A DNA stretch of 64,000 nt. Origin: Antennarius striatus (lineage: Eukaryota; Chordata; Actinopteri; Lophiiformes; Antennariidae). The notes beneath the pieces were generated by a model, which worked only from the letters and a program-made list of their open reading frames with translations, was not told the DNA's origin and searched no databases. Below are positions 34,300-49,694 of the stretch, piece by piece. The stretch covers positions 16,444,001 through 16,508,000 of the forward strand of contig NC_090787.1 in the NCBI RefSeq assembly GCF_040054535.1. The letters are read 5' to 3'. The position numbers and the translations under genes are program-made. The number at the start of each line of letters is the position of its first letter. Within the stretch, counting starts at the first letter, position 1.

Positions 34300-34471
34300 T
34301 ATAAAAGTTGAAATTTGACCTTGACCTAGTTTTCTCAAGGTCAAGATCGCCTGAGTAATGTGCTTTTTGTTTCATCTTTCTATCTGCAACGTTTGCGAAG
34401 ATATTTGGTGGACGAACGATCGAACACTGACAATTACAATACATCATCGCTTTGAAGCGGGATGTAATAAA
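34300..34471 (-). repeat. Unclassified interspersed repeat, copy B
   Basis: The reverse complement aligns with 23850-24010 (tttattacatccc, gtaattgtcagtgttcg, caccaaatatcttcgcaa, gttgcagatagaaag). It then extends through a ggtcaaggtcaa motif. It is adjacent to the SINE in the dcaf6-mpc2 interval. Confidence 0.6.
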
Positions 34472-34614
34472 CTGAGAGAATCTTTTGACTTTTAGCTCAA
34501 CAAACAGCACTCTAAATATGAAATAGTTACAAATATTAGCTTTAATTTATACCAAACCGGTTTGACATCTGCTGAGTTGAGGCCACAGGGACCACATGGT
34601 GACATCATTATTAT

Positions 34615-34822
34615 TTTTTAAAATTTTATATACATACATAATTTCCCAGAGAGGGAAATTAATAACACACTCTAGTAATCCGTCAACCGCATGCATATAT
34701 ATTAGTGTGTACAGGCTGACACCTCCCACTGTCAGCTCACACTTCAGGTGGTTGGGCGGGAATCAAACCACCAATTTTGTGATCATAGGACAACCCGCTC
34801 TACCGATGAGCCATTGCCGGCT
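34615..34822 (-). mobile_element. tRNA-derived SINE
   Basis: On the minus strand a tRNA-like head carries box A TGGCTCATCGGTAGAGCGGG (34813-34794) and box B GGTTTGATTCC (34769-34759) at normal spacing. A tRNA-unrelated body and a tail (aatttccctctctgggaaat, then tatgta repeats) follow, the usual end of fish SINE/LINE pairs. It sits in the dcaf6-mpc2 divergent interval. Confidence 0.8.
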
Positions 34823-34876
34823 CGTCTTCATGATGACATAAAGACGTTCATTTTGAAAGTGAAAGTGTTTCACTAA

Positions 34877-35215
34877 GTGTTCTTGTGGAGGCTGAGGAGG
34901 TTTGGCACGTTGACGAAAATCCACAACAGCTTCTACAGCTGCATGGTCACGTCAACCCTGACCAACTGCATCACCCTGGGTCACGGCAGCACCACAAGCG
35001 TGGGCCGCAGACGCCTGCAGAGTGCGGTAAGGGTCACCAGAACCCCCTTGACCTCTCTGCAGAGCATCTACAGCAGAAGAGTCAAGAAAAGGGCAGTCTA
35101 TCATCAGGGACCCCAGCCACTCCAAAGTCCATCATCAGGGACACCAGCCAGATAGATAGATGGACGGATGGATGGATGGATGGATTGACGGACGCACAGA
35201 CAGTCAGACATTTAC
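34877..35215 (+). mobile_element. 3' end of a LINE (L2/CR1-like reverse-transcriptase C-terminus)
   Basis: Translation gives LRRFGTLTKIHNSFYSCMV, then TSTLTNCITLGHGSTTSVGR and RRLQSAVRVT. This matches the conserved 'RRF...FY...ES.LT.CIT.W.G......LQR.V' end of L2/CR1-type LINE reverse transcriptase. It is followed by a GATA/GGAT repeat tail. The frame is truncated at the 5' side; only the terminal fragment is present, as is usual for LINEs. Confidence 0.75.
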
Positions 35216-35828
35216 TTTAGTAAACCCGAAGGAAATTCAGTATATCATCTGCTCACGATAAATATATAAATACACATAACAGTAGCATGACACAGACAAA
35301 AAGACATTACATAATTACATATAATATGTAAATGTATACATATATACATCTGCACGTTGTTTCTTTAACAATTCCGGTTCTTTCTGTACACATGACAACA
35401 AACGCTTTGAATCCTTTGAAAATTCACTCCAACCCAAACTCAAATTTGTCTCCACCCAGTTGTGATACTCCGAGCATAGCTTGAAACACACCCATCTAAC
35501 CCAATCACATCGCAGAACCGTTAGCCCCGCCCTTCTCATGGTAGGTTGCGTCGGACAGAATGTCACCCCTCGAGTCGGTCAAACTGTAGGGAATGACAAA
35601 CTAGCATAGTTAGCATACTCCTTGTACTCACTGGGAAGGTCGACAGGCGGACAGCAGCATAACCCCCTGTCGTTTTATTTAACTCTATGTTTGTTGAGAA
35701 AAAGTGTTCAGACAAACGAAAACATTCGTTTTTTAAAATTCTTTTTGCATTTTCAGCGAGCTCTTTGGCTAGCTAACAGTGACCGAGACAGCTAACAGTG
35801 TCATCATTCCATCGGAACATCAACAGTC

Positions 35829-38800
35829 ATGGCTGGGCTCCGAGCCTCCTATCACAGGGTTCTGGACAAGATTGAGCTGCTACTGCCGGCCAAACTGAGA
35901 CCCGCGTACAATCACCCAGCAGGTAACGACGAGTTTATCATCCAGCTTCTTGTTCTGCCGGCCGGGTTGTGGATGGGTTCACCGGTGTGGGCGCTTTTCC
36001 AGGTGTCGTGTGAGCTGAAGTTGATGCACCGACAGACAATAAACAGGAGCCCTCTGCTATTCTGGTTATGTTGAAGTCATTGTTGGTTTAAATGTGAATC
36101 TGTTGCCCCTGGAGACCCTAATCTGCCACAGCATTCTGCTCAGGTTTATGCCAAGGACTGTGTTAATAAGTCTGGATTTTAGAGGAGTTCAAAGGTATTG
36201 TCATAAAAATCTAGTCACCCCTTAACAAACATATTGTTACACTATTGTCATTCTATTCACTTGTGGAAGTGAAAAAAAAGTATTATTTAAAAGAAGGAAA
36301 TCCAATGTTGATGCGTTCAAGATGTCATGTTTATAAGATAAAGAAACAAATGCGTACCTAACATTCACTTAACTTGGTCAAGATTGTCAGAAGGAGCTGT
36401 GGGACATTCTTCTATTATTATACTGTAGTTATCATCTATAGTATCCAAGTACATCAAAGTAATTTCTACATGAACATCAAGGTCAGATTCATTATAATAG
36501 CAGCTGTGCAACAACTCATACCTTCGTCAAGGAGTGTTTTGTCAACCAGTCTGTAAATGAGGGCCGGATAATTCTACATGAAACGCCTCTTTGTCTCATG
36601 AACTTCAGTAATGGTACTTTGTGCATTATACTGTAATATTTTTTGGATCTGGTAGTACTGGTTAAACTGTGTTTATGCTGGTCTCCTATCTACAGCTGTT
36701 GCAGATTCTCACTTCTAATTGACGCTAATGGTATCTTAGATTACAGTAAATGCATCATCAAGGTCACCAAAAGCATGCTGGTCTTTGCTTTGTCTGTTTA
36801 ACGCGACTGGATCACTGACTATGCATGAACGGGTGTCGACAAAAGCAAAGTCCTCCAATCGATTACATTTCAACCCTTAGGAACGCTTGCTCCAGACCAG
36901 AAACACGGGCTGCTCAGGTGGAGGGAGGCACCTGATTCTCTGATAGATAGATTCTCAAGGCTAAGCTTCTGGTTTGATTTGATCATTAAAGAGTTTGCAA
37001 AAGTTACCAGAAGACATTTCTGAAATCACAGAAAAACTTTAAAAACAAAAAAATTTTTTTTAAAAAAAAGTATATTGTGTAATATGTGCTATAACATGTG
37101 CATGACAAAGTCCATGTTCCTCAGGGTGGTACATGTTTGTTGATGTTCACTGATTGTATGTTTTTGTCATATTATTTACTGAGGAGTTTGAAAGGACATT
37201 AGGGTGTCACCAAAAAATAAAAAAAAACATAAAACTGGAATCTTAATAAAGTGTGCCGAGCTGAAATTGAAGTTCAGATTCACTCTTTTGTATATATTCC
37301 TTATTGCTGGTGTTTTTTGTATTACAGCAGCTATAACATAGCTATAACCCTAAAACTGGATTTAATCCTTTCTTCTTCTTTTTTAAAAAAAAATCCCTGC
37401 AGGCAGATCGATAGCCTAAAAGAAAAAAACTGTGAAATAATCCCATTTAAATAAATCTCCATGGTCACAACATTATAGCAAATTTCATGTGTTAATTTCT
37501 GTCTGTTTTTAGGTCCAAAAACAGTTTTTTTCTGGGCTCCTGTGTTCAAATGGGTGAGTGCATTTCCACATGTTTAATATGTGTATTTACATGAAGCTGG
37601 GCACCTTTTTAAAATTAAATTGACGCGCAAACCCCTTGTTACATGTAGCTGGTGGTCAGATTGAAAGAACTCTTTTTATGTTATTTACTTTTCAAAAGCC
37701 TGAAAGGGTAAAATTATCCAGAAATTAACAGATTAAAAAAGTCAAAAGCGATCAACATGGAGAAGCTTTGCTGAACCGTCTTTGTGTGAAGTCTCAGTGT
37801 GTTAGTTAGGTGTCCTCACGCATCACGTCTGTCCCTCTGCAGGGTCTGGTTATGGCTGGATTGGCTGATATGACCCGACCAGCAGAGAAACTCAGCACCT
37901 CTCAGTCTGCAGTGCTGACAGCCACAGGTGAGGAACGCTTCAGTGTTTTCACAGGAAGAGAGCGTTGATTGTTTTATCAGTTTTTATTTAATTCTCTGCT
38001 ATAAATTTTAACATACATTTCAAAGCTGTGGATGATGTAATGATGTACAGTATTAGCTTTTGCAATGTTTCCTCAAACAAATCTTATCTGGTGACCCTGT
38101 GATGAACTGGCGACTTGTCCAGGGTGTACCCTGCCTCCCAGCTGTAGTCAGCTCCAGCGTAAACCATGGATTCGGAGAAGCAGATGAAGACAAAAGCGAT
38201 TACCGATTGTGTCGTCTTCATGAAAATGAATGAAGTCTTGCCTGTTCCTCTTTTGCCAAATCATAAGAGTTCTCACCAACAACATCCGGGTCACCGGCTG
38301 TGTGTGACCCTTTCTCTGACCGTCTTCTTTCTCCTTCAGGCTTAATCTGGTCTCGGTACTCCTTGGTCATAATCCCGAAAAACTGGAATCTGTTTTGTGT
38401 CAACTTCTTCCTTGGTTGTGCAGGAGGCAACCAGCTCTACAGGATCTGGAGGTTCGTCCTTTATTTACTGTACAACCAACAAACGACCAGCAGCAACCAG
38501 GGAGCTGTCGTCGTTTGTGGTACAATCAGGGCTGTGATCTGTGGGAGTCATTGTTAAATGTGTATTATTTAGTCATTGATTACAGTAATGATCAGGTTTC
38601 AATGATGGGAGCTGATATCGTTGTTGTGGTTAATGGGTGATGTGGTTGTTTTTTGACTGTTTGCCTTTATGTCAATTCTGACATCAGAATTGATTTGTAG
38701 ACCAGGGAGAGTAACGACTACTTATGACTGAGAAAGACGAGACGTCATCAGGGTAGAAAATAAAATGAAATGTCAGTCATCTTGAGATTACCACCGCTAT

Positions 38801-39250
38801 ATCCGCCGCAGAGGGTCTTTTTAAAATGTAGATTGAATTATTTGTTAAGTATATTTCAAAAATGTTTTCATCTGATGGCACGGTTTTTATTATCTAGTAT
38901 TCTTGTGCGTCCGTTCAGGGGTGTTTCCCACAACAAATCCTCTGAGCTCCCAGCCCCACGTAGACCTGGGATTGGTCCCAGTGAGCTCTGACAGTCTCCC
39001 CCCACACCGACTGTATTAAGAGGCATTTCAATACACCAACTGTTTTAATCCTGACTCAGATAAAATACTCTCCAGGGATTTTAAACCATAGTTGTCCTGT
39101 TTTGGCCAAGTTTGTGTTTTTTGTCCTTTTCATGGGAAGGTTTGGAAAAAGTTCCCAACATGAGATACTTCCTGATTTGTGTCCTTTCTGTCTCTTAACA
39201 GATACAACCAGGCTTTGAAGGCTCAGGGTAAAATACCTGCAGAGCCCTGA
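35829..39250 (+). CDS. mpc2: Mitochondrial pyruvate carrier 2 (5 coding exons)
   Basis: Subunit of the inner-membrane heterodimer that imports pyruvate into the matrix. Exons: 35829-35922, 37513-37553, 37843-37927, 38340-38451, 39202-39250. They total 381 nt, 126 aa (human 127). Family landmarks are the amphipathic N-terminus (MAGLRASYHRVLDKIELLLP), the PKTVFFWAPVFKW segment, the GLVMAGLADM helix, and NWNLFCVNFFLGCAGGNQLYRIWRY at the C-terminal helix. The donor after exon 4 is the unusual gttcgt. It lies head to head with dcaf6 and its end is 1.16 kb from the converging rpl24. A GC box at 35525-35532 sits about 300 bp upstream of the ATG. Confidence 0.96.
35923..37512. other. mpc2: mpc2 intron 1
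   Basis: 1.6 kb of AT-rich sequence. I see no exon, RNA gene or recognised mobile element. Confidence 0.6.
38092..38192 (+). repeat. Common teleost 3'-tail repeat fragment
   Basis: The phrase ggtgaccctgtgatgaactgg, then cgacttgtccagggtgtacc, is the familiar fish LINE-derived 3' tail. It occurs in mpc2 intron 3, and an inverted copy lies at 3941-3998. Confidence 0.65.
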
Positions 39251-39807
39251 GCGTTTTGCTGTTGCCGCCACTCCAGTGCAGCAGTCAGAAAGGAATAGGA
39301 CACACTGGGCACAAGCCTACCATCATCATCATCTTGTATTTTCTCCATAACATTCATGCCATACCTGTTAGTTCCACTACATTAATCCTGTTGGAAGTGT
39401 CAACTTGTTTTAAATTTTCTCGGGGTGTAAACGAACAAGAGAATGCTGTTTTTTAAATGTAGTCAACACAAACTTGAGATTTGTTGCTATCGACACACAA
39501 CTACTTGTCGAAAGTTATCGTGTTTTACATTTCAGTTTTAATGCTTTACATCTCATGCGCCAGCTGTGCTGTTAACTTCTAACACCATCAGGTGTAGCAT
39601 TCAGTACCTCATGCCAGAATTCCAAAAAAGAAATGTACACATGTTAAACAAGGTTTAAGGAAAGTTTCCAAATTAAAATGTACTTTTCTGTCTTCTTTAT
39701 AATTTGGTTGTGGTAGCATTTTTACCTCACTTAAATATTATGTAATAATTTCCTTCCATATTCATGGCTTTGTTTTGTGGAAGAAAATAATATATGAGCA
39801 TTTGATT

Positions 39808-39813
39808 AATAAA
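39808..39813 (+). terminator. mpc2: mpc2 poly(A) signal (candidate)
   Basis: First AATAAA after the mpc2 stop, giving a 3'UTR of about 0.58 kb. A second AATAAA at 40053-40058 would bring the transcript within about 330 bp of the rpl24 end. Confidence 0.55.
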
Positions 39814-40385
39814 ACTTAATCAGTTATCAAACCTGTGTAGATTGATTGTTTTATCAAAGATCACATCTTTCACCTGTACAGCTACCAAACTATTTTATCA
39901 AGTATGGAACAACAGCAGCTTGTGTTCCCACTGTACTTACTAAAAATTAAAAACCTGTTTCAGCAATAATCGGAGTGCTTTTAATTTTTCTTAATCTGCA
40001 AAGTGAACAAAGGGCACCTTGGATGTAGGTCATTGTGGCTACTGCACTGCCCAATAAAGCCTGTTTTACACCTTAAGATGTTCTAGTTTGGAAATCACAT
40101 ATTAGCCACATGAGGTGGTTACGTTCTTGTGTTCTTTTGACTCATGAGTCTCTTGAACTCATTGTTCATGATGGCTCACTGCTGCCGTGTTTCAGGTATT
40201 TCTGGAGCTTCACACAGACAGCAGACACAATGACTGGATTGACAACATGTTAGTCTTAAACCTGTGTGCAAATTAATATTTGTGGTTATATCCCCAAAGG
40301 GTTTACAAGCAGGTTGACATAGGGTTGAAATAATGTCTAGTCTTCAAATGACAACTATCACCAAAATGATGGTTAACCAAAAAAA

Positions 40386-40391
40386 TTTATT
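40386..40391 (-). terminator. rpl24: rpl24 poly(A) signal
   Basis: AATAAA on the minus strand, 22 nt past the stop codon, fits the very short 3'UTRs of ribosomal protein mRNAs. Confidence 0.75.
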
Positions 40392-40412
40392 CACAATGAT
40401 AAAGAGTCAGGC

Positions 40413-44181
<3,769 letters not shown>

Positions 44182-44207
44182 GACGGCTACGAGAGGGCAC
44201 AAAACCG

Positions 44208-44215
44208 GAAAGGGA
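44208..44215 (-). promoter_or_regulatory. rpl24: Pyrimidine TOP / TCT-type start region of rpl24
   Basis: On the minus strand CCCTTTCC precedes the ATG by about 30 nt. Ribosomal protein genes start transcription at a C inside such a tract (TCT initiator, 5' TOP mRNA). The flanks hold CCGGA ETS-like cores (revcomp at about 44204 and 44220). The exact start base is not determined. Confidence 0.5.
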
Positions 44216-44637
44216 GATACCGGATGCGGAAACTAAATTACTAGAGTTAAAATATATTTATAAATAACAAATCTCCCATATTTATGGTCTGGTTATACTT
44301 GTGGATAAAAACATTACACAAAAAATAAATTATGACTTACAAGACCGAATGAATGGAGGTTCTTTTACTTTTGAAAAATCTTAATCACACATAGAAACGT
44401 CATCACACTAACGACGTCACAACTCTGACGGTTGCCCTGAATAAGAATAGCGCATTATATATTTTTTTTTCTCCTGACAGTTTTTAAGAATGCATAAATC
44501 TTTAAAATAAAAAATGAAAAGAAATGTCATTTCTTACACGTATTCTCGCTATTAAACATATTGTTCTTTCCACAATCCAGCTCGCGGAGAGAATCGACGA
44601 AAATGTGTAGTCATTTCAAACGGGAAACGTTAAAGAA

Positions 44638-44650
44638 ACTACATTTCCCA
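44638..44650 (+). promoter_or_regulatory. ZNF143/THAP11-type motif in the rpl24-cep97 bidirectional promoter
   Basis: ACTACATTTCCCA matches the ACTACANNTCCCA promoter element bound by ZNF143/THAP11. It lies 105 bp upstream of the cep97 ATG in the 573-bp interval shared with divergent rpl24. This is the typical position of the motif in vertebrate housekeeping promoters. Confidence 0.5.
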
Positions 44651-44754
44651 TACTTCCATCCTTCCCCTCTTGACAAGCGGCAATCAACTGTCGGGACACG
44701 GCAGTCTGGCGGTAGGGGAGTAGTAGGTTAAGCTTATGTATTGTCCGACGGTTC

Positions 44755-47739
44755 ATGATGGGTGTATCTGATTTACAGTGTGATGAAAATGCTGGTAAGT
44801 TGTTTGGTGGTTGTTTTGGTGAGACGAAGGCTGTTCAGTCTTTCTAAACGATATTCTTTCTAAATTCAGTGTTTATCAAGCTAGTTATTAGCTAATGTTA
44901 GCTTGCGATTATGATGTCAAGAGTACTGCTGCTAACGTTACATCAAATGTGTCCGGGCGCAGAATACAGTGGCAGCACTCAGTCAGTTTAGAAATAGCCT
45001 TGTTATAAAGTTGAATAGATTTTGAAAGTTATTAAGGTAGGTTGGAATGGGTGCGTTTTTAGTGAAGTCAACATTTGGTAGTCATTAATTGATATAGATT
45101 GATTTGTCATAGAAATATACTACAGCATATTACTGTACTTTGCAAACAACTGCATCTATTCAGTTGCATTCATCAAGGAGTCGTTCAGCACATTAAACTG
45201 GATAGAAGTGTACCAGAATAGCTCGGAGGATTGTTTAGTAGCATTACATTTGCGCTGTCTGGCATTTTCCATAATGGCATCATTTACTATTCAAGATCCC
45301 AGTCGTCTCGTCTACATCCCATTATCCGTCATGGGACTGCTGGAGGCCATAATTTATTAGTGACAAGTAAACTGATGTTTACTGCAGAAATGAAAGACTC
45401 TCTGCCCCAGAAGGTGGCGCTATTGGTATCTTTGGCCTCCTTGGACCGCTGTGTGTTGGGTAGCTATGGTGATGAGTAAATGGCAGTTGTGGTTGTCTAA
45501 TATTTCGTCTCTAATGTCTGTTCTTCCACAAGGACCAGTGGTGGATCTGTCAACCAGCGGTATGCAAAAGCTGGATCCTAACTTCATCTGCTCCAAAGAC
45601 ACTCACACTCTTATCCTGGATGGTAACCATATAATGAAGCTTGATCACCTGGAAAGAAGCCCAGGCCTTCAGCAGGTAGATCATTGCATTAAGACCTATG
45701 ATCAATCATTACCCTTTAGTTACAGGCTCATAGCATAGTCACCGGTTGCTTTTTCTTACCACATAATCTAATCTTTTTCTCTTATTCTTTAGCTCTCTGT
45801 TGCAAGTAACCGTCTGGTGAGAATGATGGGTGTGTCTCGGCTAACGCAGCTGAGAGTCCTCAATCTTCCTAATAACAGTATTGGATACATTGAGGGCCTA
45901 AGAGATCTGTCACACCTGGAGTGGCTTAACCTGTCTGGGAATAATATTAAGGTGAGGACAAGACTGATTTTCCAATACAGATGAAACTCATTCTATGTAT
46001 GAGACATGTCTGCAGAGATGAGGCCAGTATTTTCAGCCCATGTGTCATTTTGAACTTATTGGACACTCTTTTACGAAGGTCATTGAGCAACTCCACAACT
46101 GTGTTTCCCTCAAACACCTGGATCTGTCTGACAATAACATATCTGCCATTGGTGATCTGACTAAACTGGTGGCATTAAAGGTGAGTGCTGCCAACTCTGA
46201 GGCCAAAAGTGAGTCCGATCTGGTTGGGTCATTCCATAGAAAGTGTCAAGATTGGACCTTGAAATTTTTAAGTTTCATACCATGCAGAACATGTAACACT
46301 TGCAATAAAACAAATTATTAATATATTTCAGGAAAAGGTACAATTTTTGAAAGTCTGTTAGTGCGTTATATTTCTTTTTAATTTTTTTTTTCTGGCTAGG
46401 AAAATCAAAAGTAATATGGCACAAATTCTGAATGTGGTAAAAGCTAACACCACTGTTAGCATGAAATTCATGACAGGTAATTTTCAATGCCCACTTCTTC
46501 CGCTGTAACGGGTCACAGAGTGATGGACCCTATCCTAGCCAAACAGCTCAACTTTATTATGTCTGCCATTCCTCTTTAAATGTTGGAGACCCAAACCTAA
46601 GAGTTTTCATGGAATGATCCAACTATTATTATTATATTGCTTTACATTGCCACTTTAATGGATGTCTGATTAACTTTTAATTAACTTGACAGACACTTCT
46701 GCTTCATGGAAACAGCATAACAACACTTCGTACGGTTCCTGCTCACCTACCTGCCAGTTTATCCATCTTCTCCTTGGCAGAAAATGAGATACGGGATCTT
46801 AATGAAGTAATTTTCTTGTTTCTTACTTGACACAGCAACAATGCTTGTAGTTAAAGTTTTATCCAGGCCTAGTTTCATCAACTGACTGTCTGCTGATCAT
46901 TCTACAGGTGTCTTACCTGGCACATCTGCACAACATAGAGCAGCTGTCCATAATGAGCAACCCTTGTGTCATGGCTACGCCCTCTTTACCAGGTTTTGAT
47001 TACCGGCCATATATGATAAGTTGGTGTCTGACCCTGAAGGTACTGGATGGCTATGTGGTGTCACAGAAAGAAGGGTATATGCCTCTCACAAGCTTTTAGT
47101 GTAGTATTCAATGTAGTAATTTCATTCAGTTGTCTATAGGAGCAATTATAGTGTTGAATTATCATGATTACAGTCTTAAAGCAGAGTGGCTCTACAGTCA
47201 GGGAAAAGGACACTCATATCGACCGGGTCAGCATGTTCCGCTGGTTCAGTACCTGGCCACTGTTTGCCCTCTGACATCATCACCAGCCCTGGAGACAGCA
47301 GAAGATGCCAAACTGGAAAAGATCCTCAGAAAGCAGAGGTATAAATCTGATTTAACAGACAAACATCCAGATCATTCTGGACTGATTTCAGCACCACAAC
47401 AAACCAGCCGTGCATTCATTCTAATGCACAGGTTTGTCTTGAATGAACTCATGTTGAAGCTTTTTCACTCAGGTTTCACCAAAAGCAGCTGTTGGAGGAG
47501 ACCCGGGGAGGCTGTCCTAGTCCTCCTCGTCCAACTCAACTAGATGTGGAGGGTCACAGTCCCTCACGTGCAGTCCAGCAGGGGGGGGCCGAAAACATGA
47601 AGGAAACCAGTGGACCTACACTCGCTGCTGCTCCATCAGTCCATGAGACAGGTAGCTGGAATACCTTGTCACAATGGGGCCGTGCTCGTGAACATTATGT
47701 GCTCTTTTTATTTCCTCTTTATAAGCCTCTGTTTAATGG

Positions 47740-47796
<57 letters not shown>

Positions 47797-49281
47797 GACG
47801 CAGAGCCAGTCATGCAGGTAAACAACTGGGTGAGCTGTGATTCTACCCAACAATCACTACCGATGATTCGCAACCCAAAGCCTGGAGAAGAGCAGGTCCA
47901 CTTGGAGGATGTACAGACGGATGAGGACAGACTCAACAGCAGCATGCTTTCCTCAGAGTCCACCTTTCTCCCAATCATGTCTGATTTGGATCCATGCACG
48001 ACCCACTCTGAGAGCGAGGATGAGACTGAGACCTTTGAACCCGATTCCCTAGCACCGAAGCGGCCAGTGCAGCCCAAAAAGCACAACACAAACAAGACTC
48101 AGCATTCTCAACACATGGATGAGCAACAAAGAGGTCTTGAAGAGAAAGTTATTTCTGGTGCTGCAACAACATGCAAGTCATTGGAAGTCAGAGATGACAC
48201 ACCGCAAAAAGATTTGAAGGCAAGCTGTGATTTTGGTAAATTAGAAATGAAAAAAGTACCAAAGCAGGAAGAAGCTTCTACGAATGCAAGAAAGCCAAGT
48301 CTGACTGAAGAAAGGAAGGCAGCGGTTAAAATCCAGTCGTGGTGGAGGGGGCAGCTCACCCGATCCTGCCATCCCGTGGCCAAGGCGGTGCGCAGTGAAA
48401 TCCGTCTGCGCAGGATGCAAGAACATATCCTCTTCCTGTCTGAGAGGTGTGACAGGTAGCTGACTTTGCTTTCTGTTTTAGAGAGTGCTTCCACTTTATC
48501 AGATATATGTCACATGCTAGTGGATATTCTCTAATGCTAATACAAATAAAACTGGGATTTGCTTGCAGGATGCAGCAGCAGTATGAAGAAGAGAGGTGTC
48601 AAAGGCTGGTTCAGGAAGAGGCTGTTAAATATCTGTGGAAAGAGGTGAGAGAATCGTCTCGTATCAGTGTGACACATCGATGCACAGTCATTGACTGTCT
48701 GCTAGGATGCAGCCTGTTGGGACACTGGACGTGTGTCCACGTCTTTAAATCCTTTCCTCTTGCAGTTCCAGTCGTTGCAGCAGTGGAAACAGTCTGTGGA
48801 GCAGCAGCTGACCAGCTTGACTCAGCCCGCCCCCCCGGCTCAGCTCTCCCCTCCTGCTGCTGCATCCACCACGGATATCCCACCCAGCACCAGTGTCTCC
48901 GTCCCAGACTCCGGCTTCCAGTCAACGACGAGCGATCAGCCGTCCGTGCAGGAGGACAGCTTCCTGAGCAGCGGGACGGCAGACTCTCTGAAGACGGTGC
49001 GGACGCTGAGTCCTGTCGGTAGCCGCCATGCTGCTGGAGGAGGAGGAGGAGGTGACGACCAGGACGGCGCTGACTGCAGCCTGCTGGAGGAGTACCTCTC
49101 CTCCGTGCAGCAGAGGGAGGAGGAAACCGAGGAGGAGGTCAACGATAGGACGGGCACGCCGCCGCCTTCCTCACCGACGTCACCCAGACAATCACCAGAG
49201 GCCAGCTCCCCGCCTTCAGTGGCAGGAGACGAGCCATCAAGCGCACAAAGAGCAGAGGAGGCCGTCTCTGGTGCCGTCTGA
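44755..49281 (+). CDS. cep97: Centrosomal protein of 97 kDa (11 coding exons)
   Basis: Partner of CCP110 at the distal centriole; the pair caps the mother centriole and blocks premature cilium formation. Exons: 44755-44794, 45533-45675, 45793-45951, 46079-46180, 46693-46806, 46908-47074, 47174-47338, 47473-47651, 47804-48455, 48569-48644, 48766-49281. They total 2313 nt, 770 aa (human about 865). Leucine-rich repeats run from about residue 20 to 190 ([34 protein letters not shown]), with an LRR cap ([18 protein letters not shown]) after them. An IQ motif ([15 protein letters not shown]) lies near residue 530 and a Glu/Gln-rich predicted coil follows (about 575-620). The acidic, Ser/Pro-rich C-terminus is shorter than in human. 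Starts with ATGATG; either Met is possible. Exons are short except 9 and 11. Intron 8 (152 bp) is one third GT repeat. Confidence 0.95.
47742..47793 (+). repeat. (GT)26 microsatellite at the cep97 intron-8 acceptor
   Basis: An uninterrupted 52-nt GT run ends 8 nt before the acceptor AG (47802-47803) of a 152-bp intron. Confidence 0.95.
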
Positions 49282-49688
49282 GAGACGACACCCAAAACTG
49301 TTAACTGTAAGCAAGACTAAAACTGATGCAGGCTTAAAAACCACGGTTTACTGTGAATGTAACTTTTTTTATACGTCACTGTTCCATCTGTTCTGTTTTA
49401 TGAGGAGCCGTTGGTCCACAATGTGAAGACATTAATTGTGACGTAGCTTTCGGATGATATTCATAGCATATAACACAGTTATTTTATGATTAAAGAGAGT
49501 TCATAGCCTACTGCTCCTACTGGAAACCAGAGGTGAAATCACATTCACTCCATCGACATCTACCGGTACATGGAAGGAACCAAGACGAGTTGTGTTCAAT
49601 GTAGAGAACTTGTAGAAGTGAAACAACCATCAAATACAGTCACAACTGTTTTTATCAGCTGAAATGTTGCATCTTTATTTTATTTGTA

Positions 49689-49694
49689 AATAAA
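49689..49694 (+). terminator. cep97: cep97 poly(A) signal (candidate)
   Basis: AATAAA lies about 410 nt past the stop. An ATTAAA near 49489 is an alternative. Confidence 0.55.

Larger units (their letters stand above)
33608..35828. other. dcaf6-mpc2 divergent interval
   Basis: The dcaf6 side (33650-33930) is CpG-rich, with TCTCGCGAT resembling the CGCG element at 33912-33920. The middle holds repeat copy B, the SINE and the LINE fragment. The mpc2 side has a GC box (35525-35532). The pair is also divergent in human. Confidence 0.65.

Noticed and set aside
34740-34820. Functional tRNA gene
   Set aside because: The A and B boxes belong to a SINE head; the acceptor stem does not pair well and a SINE body and tail follow.
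47741-48459. 237-codon frame starting with Cys-Val repeats, suggesting an earlier cep97 exon start
   Set aside because: The repeat is intronic; the acceptor at 47802-47803 gives the correct phase and the known EPVMQVNNW junction.
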